Positions 16,602 through 25,078 of a DNA stretch of 64,000 bases are shown one piece after another; the first letter of the stretch is position 1, and each line of letters opens with the position of its first letter. The notes under the pieces were generated by a model. It worked only from the letters and a program-made list of their open reading frames with translations, had not been told where the DNA came from and searched no databases. The translations under genes were made by a program, and so were the position numbers. Source of the stretch: Caldifarciminota bacterium (GTDB lineage Bacteria; Hydrothermota; Hydrothermia; LBFQ01); the NCBI GenBank assembly GCA_027003075.1, contig JALWYV010000055.1, forward strand, positions 43,200-107,199, given 5' to 3'.

Positions 16602-17573
16602 TTGAAGGTAGCCGTAGTAGGTGCAACCGGTCTCGTTGGACGAACGATGTTGCAGGTCCTTGAGGAGAGGATAGCCCCCAGGGAGCCGGTGGAACTGTAT
16701 CCGTTAGCGACCCGGAGATCCGCTGGAAAGAAGGTGGGATTCTTCGGCAGGGAATACGTGGTAAGGGACATAGATGAGGGTATACCGAAAGTGGATTTTG
16801 CACTGTTCTCAGCTGGATCTGAGGCGTCTAAGAGGTACGCACCCGCCTTCGTAACCCGTGGGGCCGTAGTAATAGATAACTCCTCAGCCTTCAGGATGGA
16901 TCCGAAGGTTCCCTTAGTGGTACCTCAGGTCAATCCGGAGGACGCCTTCAAGCACGCGGGTATAATCGCCAATCCCAACTGCTCCACGATTCAGATGGTG
17001 ATCTTCCTGAAACCTCTGCTTGACGCCTTCGGTATAGAGGAGGTGAACGTCGTGACGTTTCAGGCCGTCTCCGGTGCCGGATACAAAGGCATATTCGCCC
17101 TTGAGGCCGAGGAGGAGGGGGGATTCTACGACAACACCCCCTTTGCTAAGCGCATACACCGGAACGTAATACCCCAGATAGGTGACTTCTCCGAAGGGTA
17201 CACCACGGAGGAATGGAAGATGATAAGAGAGACCAAAAAGATCCTACACTCCGACATCCCCGTCAATCCGACCACGGTAAGGGTTCCCGTTCTCGTAGGT
17301 CACAGCGAGGCCGTTCACGTTCTCCTTGACAGCGCCCCACCTATAGAGGACGTATACGGTGTTCTGGAAAAGTTTCCGGGTCTCGTGCTTCTCAAGGACG
17401 ACTACGTTACACCCATGGACGTAGAGGGAAGGGACGAAGTCTTCGTGGGGAGGGTAAGGTTCCACCCCGACAACCCCCGTCTGCTCAGTGCGTGGGTCGT
17501 GGCCGACAACCTCCGCAGGGGAGCGGCCACAAATGCCGTTGAGATAATGCAACTCCTGATGGGAGGGAAGTGA
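16602..17573 (+). CDS. asd: Aspartate-semialdehyde dehydrogenase
   Basis: An NADP-dependent enzyme that reduces aspartyl phosphate to the semialdehyde for Lys/Thr/Met and diaminopimelate synthesis. It has 323 aa, with the N-terminal AVVGATGLVGRTML nucleotide site, FSAGSEASKRYAP, the catalytic cysteine in ANPNCSTIQ and the FQAVSGAGYKG segment. It starts with TTG. The sequence is of the bacterial type. The stop shares bases with the tatC start. Confidence 0.96.
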   Translation: MKVAVVGATGLVGRTMLQVLEERIAPREPVELYPLATRRSAGKKVGFFGREYVVRDIDEGIPKVDFALFSAGSEASKRYAPAFVTRGAVVIDNSSAFRMDPKVPLVVPQVNPEDAFKHAGIIANPNCSTIQMVIFLKPLLDAFGIEEVNVVTFQAVSGAGYKGIFALEAEEEGGFYDNTPFAKRIHRNVIPQIGDFSEGYTTEEWKMIRETKKILHSDIPVNPTTVRVPVLVGHSEAVHVLLDSAPPIEDVYGVLEKFPGLVLLKDDYVTPMDVEGRDEVFVGRVRFHPDNPRLLSAWVVADNLRRGAATNAVEIMQLLMGGK

Positions 17574-18289
17574 TGGACGAGTGGAGGTGGGAGGAGTGGA
17601 TACCCCATCTTGAGGAGTTGAGGGTAAGGCTCATACGGGCCATAATCGTTTACCTGATCGTTGTGGGGGTTATGTGGTTCTTTCACAAGCCTATCCTTGA
17701 CTTCATAGCACGGCCGGTGGGTAAACTCTACCTCTTCAACGTTCAGGACCCCTTCTTCGTGAGGTTAAAGATAGCCTTCATTTCGGCCCTTTTTTTCGTG
17801 TTCCCCTACTTCATCTGGGAGATATGGAGGTTCGTTGAGCCAGCCCTGTACCCCCATGAGAAGAAGGCTGCCGCCCTCGTACTTCTAAGCGCCCTCCTGC
17901 TCTTTTACTCCGGGTCCCTGATGTCCGTCCTCGTTATAGTGCCGAGGGCCGTCCAGTTCCTCCTATCCTTTTCGGAGGGATTTACGACCATGGTAAACGC
18001 CAACCAGTACCTGAACTTCGTTTTCTGGAGTACGGTGGTTTTCGGCGTCGTTTTTGAACTCCCCGTCGCTATAGGGATACTGGCGAGGATGGGGATAGTT
18101 AGGTCTTCCTTCCTTGCGAAACGTAGGAGGGAAATAATCGTTGCTATAGTGATACTTACCGCCGTTATATCCCCCACGGTGGATATGTTCAGTCTCCTCC
18201 TGATGTCCCTGCCCCTCATACTCCTGTTTGAGGTCAGTATCTGGGTCGCCCGGGCGTTGGAGCCGAAGGGTGAAGGTTCGGGGGTATAA
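17573..18289 (+). CDS. tatC: Sec-independent protein translocase TatC
   Basis: The twin-arginine translocase receptor (238 aa, about six membrane segments). It has the N-terminal HLEELRVRLIRA signature, the conserved FP(Y)FIWEIWRFVEPALYPHEKK cytoplasmic loop, and the ISPTVDMFSLLLMSLPLILLFE end. I start at the ATG at 17573 overlapping the asd stop; the track GTG at 17570 adds one residue. tatA/B are not in the window. Its final codons contain the TATAAT used by the next gene. Confidence 0.95.
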   Translation: MDEWRWEEWIPHLEELRVRLIRAIIVYLIVVGVMWFFHKPILDFIARPVGKLYLFNVQDPFFVRLKIAFISALFFVFPYFIWEIWRFVEPALYPHEKKAAALVLLSALLLFYSGSLMSVLVIVPRAVQFLLSFSEGFTTMVNANQYLNFVFWSTVVFGVVFELPVAIGILARMGIVRSSFLAKRRREIIVAIVILTAVISPTVDMFSLLLMSLPLILLFEVSIWVARALEPKGEGSGV

Positions 18290-18290
18290 T
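18285..18290 (+). promoter_or_regulatory. -10 element TATAAT overlapping the tatC stop
   Basis: The TAA stop of tatC forms the middle of the hexamer, and the GTG of the next gene is 6 bases after it. Confidence 0.6.
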
Positions 18291-18296
18291 CGTCAT

Positions 18297-19046
18297 GTGC
18301 GCACACCGCTTTTGATAACAATATTTGTAGGGTTGGTTCTCTCCTGCGGAAGGGAAAGTAAGGTGAAAGAACCGTCTCGGAGAACGCTTCTACCCTTTGA
18401 AAGCGACTCCGGATGGGGAGCCATGGACACGGACGGGAAGGTAGTATTCGTCATAAAGGGCGCGAAACATCTGGGGTGGTTCTCCGAAGGCCTCGCCCCT
18501 TTTTCCCCCGACGGGCTAACCTACGGGTACGTAGACACTGCCGGAAAGGTAGTGATACCCGCAAGGTTCAGGTCTGCCGGAGAGTTCAGGGATGGAATGG
18601 CTATCGTGAAAGGGGAGCGGTGGGGAGTAATAGACATGAACGGGCGGTACGTGGTGAAACCGGAATACATCGCCATAATTCCCGCCGGGTACGGTCTATT
18701 TTGGGTGAGGCTCAGGAACGCCTGGAGATTAATAGATACGACCGGTAAATTCATTGGCGACTACTTCATGCACGTTTACCCCTTCAACCGGGAGGGATGG
18801 GCTAAAGTTGAGGGACCGGGAGGATGGGGGGTGATAGATACTGCCGGTAGGTGGATAGTTGAGCCGAAGTACGCCATGGTGGATACGGCTGTTGGAGGGG
18901 TATTCCTCGTCAGGGATACTACCGGATGGGGGTACGTGAGGGACGGTAAGGTGATCTACTGGAGAGAGACACAACGCCTGTCCCTGGACAGCCTGAGGGT
19001 TGCACCGGAGGTTAAGATAAAGTTATCCCCACCGAAGATTCAATAG
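18297..19046 (+). CDS. WG-repeat lipoprotein
   Basis: Starting at GTG 18297, the product (249 aa) reads MRTPLLITIFVGLVLSCG, a lipoprotein signal with VLSC. The mature part carries at least four WG (KWG) repeats of about 40 residues: DSGWGAMDTDGKVVF, YGYVDTAGKVVIPARF, RWGVIDMNGRYVVKPEY and GWGVIDTAGRWIVEPKY. Such proteins are surface or periplasmic and of unknown binding role. The track start at 18228 is too far upstream. The end overlaps a minus-strand short gene by 35 bases. Confidence 0.85.
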   Translation: MRTPLLITIFVGLVLSCGRESKVKEPSRRTLLPFESDSGWGAMDTDGKVVFVIKGAKHLGWFSEGLAPFSPDGLTYGYVDTAGKVVIPARFRSAGEFRDGMAIVKGERWGVIDMNGRYVVKPEYIAIIPAGYGLFWVRLRNAWRLIDTTGKFIGDYFMHVYPFNREGWAKVEGPGGWGVIDTAGRWIVEPKYAMVDTAVGGVFLVRDTTGWGYVRDGKVIYWRETQRLSLDSLRVAPEVKIKLSPPKIQ

Positions 19047-19248
19047 CGTGATCCCAGATGTGCCCTCTGTTGTTGCTCGCAAATATACTTATCGTCCAGA
19101 ACTTATTAGGCCAGTTTCTGCTTAGTACTGCTGCCACTAAATAGCCATTGTTAAGTGCGAGGTCCCCTTCAAGGTAACTCTGGTAGCAGTAGTTGGGTAT
19201 ATCGCTGTTTATACGTGTAGCGAAGAAGGAGACTGCTAACGGCAGCAC
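19012..19248 (-). CDS. Short BNR/Asp-box-like protein, probably truncated
   Basis: A GTG start at 19248 is preceded by a strong Shine-Dalgarno (AGGAGGTGA, 6 bases away), so it is the second gene after 19259. The 78 residues contain FASNNRGHIW, which fits the Asp-box pattern S-x-(D/N)-x-G-x-x-W of sialidase-type beta-propellers. A whole propeller needs several hundred residues, so this looks like a shortened remnant whose 3' end runs into the WG-repeat gene. Confidence 0.45.
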   Translation of the reverse strand: MLPLAVSFFATRINSDIPNYCYQSYLEGDLALNNGYLVAAVLSRNWPNKFWTISIFASNNRGHIWDHAIESSVGITLS

Positions 19249-19258
19249 GTTTCACCTC

Positions 19259-19882
19259 CTACCTCACGAGATATATCGGGCTTAGTTCTATCTCGTACTC
19301 GTAGGTTCCAAAGGTGTCGGCGAGGGGGGCTATATAAATCATAAAAGGTTTAGGCTTCCCATTTCCATACGAGCAAGGAAGAGATCCATGCCATCCAACG
19401 TCCGGCGGATTATAGACGTCGTATTTAGCCTCCACGCTGTCAAGGTTAACTACCATCTTTTTCCACGTCGTATCAAGAGAGAAGACACCTATTCGTGTGC
19501 CTTTGCACATACCTTTATATACGAAAGTCACTCCGGATTGATACCTTCCCTTCCCTCTTATATAAAAGACGAGATACCTCCCCCAGTCAAGGAGGTCAAG
19601 GGGGTAGCCTCTGAGGATAGATCCGAGAGCAGGTTTGAACTCCCTTGTTTTCCAGTCTCTTTTGTAGTACTCCCACTTACCTTTGATGTGTAGGGGGCCG
19701 TAGTCGTCTATCACCCTGTACTCGCCGTCGGGTACGGGTATGCTATCACTAACAGGCAGGGGGTCAAAGTTCTTGACGTCCCAACCGTGATAGTGGAACT
19801 CCACCACTCCCCACGACTTCACTATGCTGTCCGCCTGCCTGCCCTCGTCAAGATCGGCAAAGAGATAAACGAAAAGTGGCAT
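19259..19882 (-). CDS. Exported protein of unknown function
   Basis: The 207-aa protein starts with a short uncharged hydrophobic leader (MPLFVYLFADLDEG). It is rich in aromatic residues and beta-like sequence, with a lone cysteine pair (GMCKGT, SLPCSYGNG). TAAAAT at complement(19891..19896) is 8 bases before the ATG, which excludes a longer signal peptide. It heads a two-gene operon with 19012. No family recognised. Confidence 0.6.
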   Translation of the reverse strand: MPLFVYLFADLDEGRQADSIVKSWGVVEFHYHGWDVKNFDPLPVSDSIPVPDGEYRVIDDYGPLHIKGKWEYYKRDWKTREFKPALGSILRGYPLDLLDWGRYLVFYIRGKGRYQSGVTFVYKGMCKGTRIGVFSLDTTWKKMVVNLDSVEAKYDVYNPPDVGWHGSLPCSYGNGKPKPFMIYIAPLADTFGTYEYEIELSPIYLVR

Positions 19883-20081
19883 AAAGTCATATTTTAAGAG
19901 TGAATTGATATGCGTACAAGTGTCATACTGGCCGTGTAGCGAAATGAATAACCAAGGTGTGAAAGAATGTGAGGCATAAACTAAAATCGTTTGAATGGCC
20001 TTTCAGATTTCAAAGATCCGATATCAACGTAAAATACAACATTCGTTACGCAAACACGACCACGCCCTTAAAATCCCTTAA

Positions 20082-20681
20082 GTGGAGAGAAGAAAGGTCC
20101 CCGGAAGGGAATGGAGCGTGAGCATGTGGGCGGTTAATACCCTTATAAAGGTGGGGGTGTCGGCCAACGGGGCCTCCGTAATAGGTATGCTCTTCGGTAT
20201 ACTTTCGGGCATTCTCTTTTACCTCACGAACTTCCACCCTCTCTTCTACGTCGCCGGGGCGCTGGCGGTTTTTCTAAGGTCTGCTTTCAACATATTTGAT
20301 GGGATGATCGCCCACAGGACGGGGAACCTTACGCCGCTTGGAGCCTTCCTGAACGACTTCACGGACAGGGTGGCGGACGTCTCCATGCTCGTGGGCTACG
20401 GCTACGCCTACGGCTCCTCCCCGTTCTGGGGCTTCGTGGCATGCATAGGTGCTTTATTAACGGCCGCAGTAAGGCTGGCCGGCAAAGTGGCGGGGGCAAA
20501 GATGTACTACGGGGGTATAATGTCAAAACCCGTGCGGATGTACACCCTCATCCTCTCCGTGCCGCTCGTTCTTCTCCTACCCGGTTTGCCCGTGGCGAAG
20601 TACACCCTTGTGATCGTGGCTATGGGTAGTTTTATAACCGTTCTGCAAAGAACATGGTGGATCTTGCGGGAACTATCCTGA
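20082..20681 (+). CDS. CDP-alcohol phosphatidyltransferase
   Basis: An integral membrane enzyme (199 aa) that moves a phosphatidyl group from a CDP-linked lipid to an alcohol. The signature DG-x2-AR-x8-G-x3-D-x3-D reads DGMIAHRTGNLTPLGAFLNDFTD here, so all aspartates are present but Arg is replaced by His. It starts with GTG; TAAAAT at 20069-20074 is 7 bases upstream. It heads a four-gene lipid operon and overlaps the CdsA-like gene by 28 bases. The alcohol (inositol, glycerol phosphate or other) cannot be told. Confidence 0.85.
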   Translation: MERRKVPGREWSVSMWAVNTLIKVGVSANGASVIGMLFGILSGILFYLTNFHPLFYVAGALAVFLRSAFNIFDGMIAHRTGNLTPLGAFLNDFTDRVADVSMLVGYGYAYGSSPFWGFVACIGALLTAAVRLAGKVAGAKMYYGGIMSKPVRMYTLILSVPLVLLLPGLPVAKYTLVIVAMGSFITVLQRTWWILRELS

Positions 20682-21646
20682 GGGTACCCCAGTCGGCCAG
20701 ACTCCTTCTGGCCTTTATATTTGTAGCCTTGGTTCTGGCGAGCGTTCTGACCTATCTCCTCAGGAACGTCCTGCCTAAAGACCTGTACACGGACCTGAAG
20801 AACCGTATAAGGGCGTGGTGGCTCATGGTCCTCGTTCAGGTCGTGGTTGTAAGCATCCATCCGAAGGGCAGTATACTCCTGTTCGCCTTCGTCAGCTTCT
20901 GGGCTTTGAAGGAGTACTTTACCGCCATACGGATAAGGCCGGAGGAGAGGCTCGCCCTCTTCGTAGCCTTCTTCGTTATCCTCCCTCTCAACTACCTATG
21001 GATATGGACGGAGTGGTACGTCATGTTCCTGATATTCGTACCGGTGTACGGTTTCCTCAGTATACCCTTCTTCCTGCTCATGGGGAAGGACCCCAAAGGG
21101 TTTACGGTGTCTGCAGGCAGGATCCACTGGGGACTCATGGCCTTCGTCTACGGTATAGGCCATATAGCCTATCTGGTTAACCTCCGCCACCTCTACGACC
21201 CCAACGCCCCTTACAACGGCCTTACCCTGATGATGTTCCTCATCTTCGTGGTTGAGATGAGCGACGTCTTCCAGTACGTCTTCGGCAAGCTCTTCGGCAG
21301 GCGTAAGGTATGGCCCTCTATAAGCCCCGGAAAGACGTGGGAGGGTCTTATCGGTGGGATAGCAACGGCCGTGCTTCTGGGGTACCTATTCCGGTTTTTA
21401 ACCCCCTTCTCACCCCTTGAGAGCGTCCTCGTGTCCTTCCTCATAACCTCCCTCGGCTTCATCGGTGGCGGCGTTATGTCCGCCGTAAAGAGGGACCTGG
21501 GTAAAAAGGACTTCGGGTACGTCCTCCCCGGCCACGGTGGCATAATAGACCGTATAGACTCCCTCTGCTGGGCCGCCCCCGTCTACTTCCACTACATCGC
21601 CTACTTCCACGGCCATTACCTCCTGATAACGGGGACTAAGAGTTGA
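20654..21646 (+). CDS. CdsA-like phosphatidate cytidylyltransferase
   Basis: A membrane enzyme (330 aa, eight or so segments) making CDP-diacylglycerol from phosphatidate and CTP. The C-terminus carries the CTP_transf_1 signature: SAVKRDLGKKDFGYVLPGHGGIIDRIDSL. SPGKTWEGLIGG lies before it. The N-terminus is longer than in plain CdsA, as in the YnbB-like group, which also follows a CDP-alcohol transferase. It gives the lipid donor used by the preceding gene product. Confidence 0.9.
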   Translation: MVDLAGTILRVPQSARLLLAFIFVALVLASVLTYLLRNVLPKDLYTDLKNRIRAWWLMVLVQVVVVSIHPKGSILLFAFVSFWALKEYFTAIRIRPEERLALFVAFFVILPLNYLWIWTEWYVMFLIFVPVYGFLSIPFFLLMGKDPKGFTVSAGRIHWGLMAFVYGIGHIAYLVNLRHLYDPNAPYNGLTLMMFLIFVVEMSDVFQYVFGKLFGRRKVWPSISPGKTWEGLIGGIATAVLLGYLFRFLTPFSPLESVLVSFLITSLGFIGGGVMSAVKRDLGKKDFGYVLPGHGGIIDRIDSLCWAAPVYFHYIAYFHGHYLLITGTKS

Positions 21647-22167
21647 TGAGGGTACTGCTCTTCTTGTGGGGGTTTGCCGAGGCAACTCTGTTCTTTGTAG
21701 TTCCGGACGTCCCCGTGAGTTTTCTGGCCACCGGAGGGGTAAAACGGGCTTTAACGGGAGCGGTATGGGCGGCCTTCGGTGCCGTCCTCGGTGGGGCGCT
21801 GATGTACTCCCTCGCTGCGGTATGGCCCGATACCATCCTTGCTGTAGTTGAGAAGGTTCCGGCCGTATCAACGGCCATGGTGGAGGGGGTACGGGGTCAG
21901 GTTCAACACATGGGAGCGTGGGCTATGTTTAAAGGGGCTTTCTCCGGTGTCCCCTACAAGGTTTACGCCTCCGTCTTCGGAGCAGTCCGTTTTAACTTCC
22001 TGCTTTTTCTCCTCCTGAGTTTTCCGGCAAGGCTCCTGAGGTTCGTCTTAGTTGCCCTCCTTATAAACGCCATGGCGAGGATCATCCCGAAACGCCTTCA
22101 TATTCCCCTTCTTGCCGCCGGATGGACGATTTTTTACCTCCTATTCTGGTACCTCATGCCATGGTAA
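21646..22167 (+). CDS. VTT/DedA-like membrane protein
   Basis: A 173-aa hydrophobic protein with FVVPDVPVSFLATGG near the N-terminus and FKGAFSGVPYKVYASVFGAVRFNFLLFL in the middle, a pattern of re-entrant-loop VTT (DedA/SNARE-associated) proteins thought to move lipids across the membrane. The ATG at 21646 overlaps the CdsA stop (TGATG). The position inside a phospholipid operon supports a lipid-transport role, but similarity is loose. Confidence 0.65.
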   Translation: MRVLLFLWGFAEATLFFVVPDVPVSFLATGGVKRALTGAVWAAFGAVLGGALMYSLAAVWPDTILAVVEKVPAVSTAMVEGVRGQVQHMGAWAMFKGAFSGVPYKVYASVFGAVRFNFLLFLLLSFPARLLRFVLVALLINAMARIIPKRLHIPLLAAGWTIFYLLFWYLMPW

Positions 22168-22778
22168 GAGAACTGATATTCGCCCTTATCGTCAGACCCT
22201 TCGTAATGTTCTTCATAGGTGTAAGGAAGGTGGGGGAGTTAAATCTGCCCGAAGGTCGGTTCATTATCGTTTCCAACCACGCCAGCCACGTTGACACCCT
22301 CGTCCTTCTGTCCATCATCCCACTCAGGAGGCTCAGAGAGGTAAGACCGGTTGCCGCGGCCGACTACTGGACGAAGAATAAACTGGTGTACGCTATTGTC
22401 TCCTTCCTCTTTAACATTCTGCCCATACCACGTAGGCCGTCCGTAAGGAACAACCCTCTCAGGATAATGGAAAGTGCCCTTGATGAGGGGTACTCCCTGA
22501 TCGTGTACCCGGAAGGGACCCGTGGGTACGGCGAGAGCGTTGGCCCGTTTAAGAGCGGTGTCGCCCACCTCATAAAGAGGCGTCCGGACGTGACCGTTAT
22601 ACCCGTCTTCATAGAGAACACCTGGAACGTACTTCCCAAAGGCCATCCGGTACCCGTTCCCCTCTTCGTGAGTGTGGCCATAGGCGAGCCTCTGAAGTTC
22701 ACCGGAGAGGAAGACAGGGAGGAGATCCTGAACGCCCTCTACCGGGCGGTCGTGGACCTTAGGACGAGGTTAAACTGA
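22161..22778 (+). CDS. plsC: 1-acyl-sn-glycerol-3-phosphate acyltransferase (PlsC-like)
   Basis: It acylates lysophosphatidate to phosphatidate. Motif I is NHASHVD (H-x4-D), motif III is YPEGTRGYG, and the product-end VIPVFIENTW follows. I place the start at the ATG at 22161 (205 aa), overlapping the previous stop, since the track start lies inside the VTT gene in non-homologous sequence. It completes the operon: PlsC makes phosphatidate, CdsA activates it, the transferase uses it. Confidence 0.9.
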   Translation: MVRELIFALIVRPFVMFFIGVRKVGELNLPEGRFIIVSNHASHVDTLVLLSIIPLRRLREVRPVAAADYWTKNKLVYAIVSFLFNILPIPRRPSVRNNPLRIMESALDEGYSLIVYPEGTRGYGESVGPFKSGVAHLIKRRPDVTVIPVFIENTWNVLPKGHPVPVPLFVSVAIGEPLKFTGEEDREEILNALYRAVVDLRTRLN

Positions 22779-22824
22779 CGGAAAGCACATACAATACTGG
22801 GCGATCTGCCGTACAATCGTATTT

Positions 22825-23247
22825 ATGAAAAGATTAACGCTTTTACTGATACTGCCCGCGCTTTCGTGCATGCCGGGTGGATGCCAGCAGAAGATCGCCG
22901 AGAAGGTGGCCGAAAAGGCCGTGGAGGCACAGGGTGGTGGTAAGGTAGACCTTAACGTGGGATCCGGTTCGGTAAATATAACCGGGGACCTGAAGGATAT
23001 CGTATATCCGGGTGCCAGGGTGGAGGCCACGTACGAGGCGGAGGATGGGAAGGCTATGGCCATGTCCACGGACAAATCACCGGAGGAGGTGGCGGCGTTC
23101 TACGTTAAGAAGTTCGGAAAACCCGCCGTGAAGGCCATGCAGGAGAACGGTATATCCATGGTATGGGAGAACGGCCTGTCCGTGACGGCGGTGGCCGATA
23201 AAGATGGCGGTATTACCCGTATCATGGTCGGCCGTAGTACCAGGTAA
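22825..23247 (+). CDS. Small lipoprotein of unknown function
   Basis: MKRLTLLLILPALSCMPGGCQQ is a lipoprotein signal with two possible modified cysteines (LPALSC or PGGC). The 140-aa product continues with an alanine/lysine helix and a compact domain containing MSTDKSPEEVAAFYVKKFGKPA. The EEVAAFY-KKFG pattern resembles periplasmic proteins described only as hypothetical. TACAAT at 22812-22817 is 7 bases before the ATG. Confidence 0.72.
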   Translation: MKRLTLLLILPALSCMPGGCQQKIAEKVAEKAVEAQGGGKVDLNVGSGSVNITGDLKDIVYPGARVEATYEAEDGKAMAMSTDKSPEEVAAFYVKKFGKPAVKAMQENGISMVWENGLSVTAVADKDGGITRIMVGRSTR

Positions 23248-23329
23248 GGCAACCGGGGGCGATTCTCCACTCGTCTATTATCATACCATCGCCCGGTACC
23301 TTCCATTTTCAAATATCTGAAGGAGGTGA

Positions 23330-23374
23330 ATGAGGTTCATCATTTACAGCCACACAGTGTCCCACCCGCGGTGA
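23330..23374 (+). other. Fourteen-codon ORF behind a Shine-Dalgarno sequence
   Basis: AGGAGGTGA abuts ATG AGG TTC and the frame ends after 14 codons. The site lies 83 bases after the lipoprotein stop in an otherwise empty 277-base gap. The spacing is short (3 bases) and the peptide is unlike anything I know, so it may be chance or a gene remnant. Confidence 0.2.
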
Positions 23375-23524
23375 GTTTATTATTCACAGCAGTTAGTGCC
23401 TGCTTGTGTCGTGTACCCCGATCAAAGATAGGGACATTTTGGAGTGGAAAGAGAGTAAGCGTAATTTAACGAAGAAACGTAACACCTCACTTCTACACAA
23501 GTACACCTATATAATATCCAAATT

Positions 23525-24205
23525 ATGAGGAGAGCATCTTTATTAACACTCTCACTTGTATGGCTTACCGGCGGATGTGCCTCCCTTATAACGGTGGACA
23601 AGACTGAGATAAAGGAGGGGGAAGGCAGGATACTTCTACAAGGGGGTGGTGGTGTGGATATCGTATCCGAACGGAGTACTGATCCTTACACGGGTGAAAG
23701 CTCAACGTACAGCATAACGACGTTTACGATAGAGGGAGGTGGCGGTTATTCATATGGCTTTTCCAAAATGCTCGCCGCGGGTGTAGATCTGCCTTTAGGA
23801 ATATCGTTTATGAACGTTGAGGGTGCATCCTTCACGGCCTTCCAGTCTATGCCTCGCGGATACGCGAAGTTGGTCTTGGGTGGGGAAAACGCACGTTTAG
23901 CCTTTAAAGGGGGATTGGGTCTCTATATGGGCACCTATAACATATCATCCTTAACGGGTGATACGACTGTTTCTTCCACAAGCTTCGGTGCTTATCCCGG
24001 TTTCTTTGCCGCCATTATGCTGGGATTCGGTTCACCTGAGAGGTTCACGATAGCCCTTCAGTCTACGCCTCTGATGTTATGGGGTGCGTATCATTTGAAC
24101 GATAAGGTATCCGTATGGATGGGGATCATGGGGTACGCATGGGGTGGCGATGGCAGTAGCGTTAGCTATCTGTCCCTACACGGAGGAGTGGGTTACTGGT
24201 TCTGA
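23525..24205 (+). CDS. Lipoprotein/outer-membrane beta-barrel-like protein
   Basis: The signal MRRASLLTLSLVWLTGGCAS fits a lipoprotein with TGGC. The 226-aa product has glycine-rich amphipathic strands (FTIEGGGGYSYGFSKMLAAGVDLPLG, LSLHGGVGYWF) and a terminal aromatic residue, as in outer-membrane barrels. TATAAT at 23510-23515 is 9 bases before the ATG. A lipid anchor on a barrel-like domain is uncommon but known. Function unknown. Confidence 0.65.
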   Translation: MRRASLLTLSLVWLTGGCASLITVDKTEIKEGEGRILLQGGGGVDIVSERSTDPYTGESSTYSITTFTIEGGGGYSYGFSKMLAAGVDLPLGISFMNVEGASFTAFQSMPRGYAKLVLGGENARLAFKGGLGLYMGTYNISSLTGDTTVSSTSFGAYPGFFAAIMLGFGSPERFTIALQSTPLMLWGAYHLNDKVSVWMGIMGYAWGGDGSSVSYLSLHGGVGYWF

Positions 24206-24292
24206 ACAGGACCCTACAGGTTATAAGGAACGTTAAGAGCGGAAATTTCCGGGAATTACCACCAGGGGCGATTTCCCCGTTAGAATACGTCC

Positions 24293-25078
24293 ATGCTCCT
24301 GATATTAGGATACGCCTACGATATCTTTAACATGGGCTACTCTCCGTGGGAGATGGAAGGGATAGCCCAGCCCGATTACACCTTTTACTCCTCCGTTTTC
24401 AACTACGCCGCCGGCACGTACGGTGGGGTACTGGGAGGAAACTACAGGGAGTACGGGGCAAGGTTAAAGTTCTTTACGTCCGGAAGCATGACCATGACGG
24501 ACGAGAACGGAGACTCCATAGGGGTTTTCTCCTCCAACTTCGTCGCCCTTGACGGTCTTTACTCCTTCTCCTTCAGAGACGTAAAGGTTAAGGCGGGTCC
24601 CTCCCTGAGGTACGCATCCCTATCCCCGAAGATCAGGGGTATAGCCCTCGCGGTCGTACTGTACGCCTATCGGGACTTTATCAAGGACTGGGGATACTTT
24701 AACGTTTACGCCTCAGTGGACGGCGTGGGATACGAGGCCCTTCCGGTCGGTCTGAAACGGACTCCCACGTCCTTCAGGGCGTACGCCGGCGGTAAGGTAA
24801 GGTACTCCCATCTCGTAGGACGAATTCAGGGGGGGTACTACTCCGTAGGTGGCCCGGCCATATCCGGATCCGTAGGGTTGGAGTACGACCTCTTACAGTT
24901 CAGGGTAGGGTACGACTCCCATTACGCCTCCCTCTACGGCGGATACGGAAGGGACAGGATAGCCGGCTCCTACTTCCTCATAGGGCTAAACTACCGTAAC
25001 TTTACCTTCTCCTACGCCTACAACCCTCTGGGACTCTTTGGGGACAGGCACGTGGTAGGTATAGCGTACAACAGATGA
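24293..25078 (+). CDS. PorV/PorQ-like outer-membrane barrel protein
   Basis: The 261-aa protein opens MLLILGYAYDIFNMGYSPWEMEG with almost no leader. It then alternates strands rich in Tyr and Gly (FRVGYDSHYASLYGGYG, LNYRNFTFSYAYNPLG) and ends in VVGIAYNR, a C-terminal pattern like that of the barrel at 6719. TAGAAT at 24281-24286 is 6 bases before the ATG, so no longer signal peptide exists. A GGAAATTTCC palindrome at 24241 lies just upstream. It overlaps the carbamate kinase gene by ATGA. Confidence 0.65.
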   Translation: MLLILGYAYDIFNMGYSPWEMEGIAQPDYTFYSSVFNYAAGTYGGVLGGNYREYGARLKFFTSGSMTMTDENGDSIGVFSSNFVALDGLYSFSFRDVKVKAGPSLRYASLSPKIRGIALAVVLYAYRDFIKDWGYFNVYASVDGVGYEALPVGLKRTPTSFRAYAGGKVRYSHLVGRIQGGYYSVGGPAISGSVGLEYDLLQFRVGYDSHYASLYGGYGRDRIAGSYFLIGLNYRNFTFSYAYNPLGLFGDRHVVGIAYNR

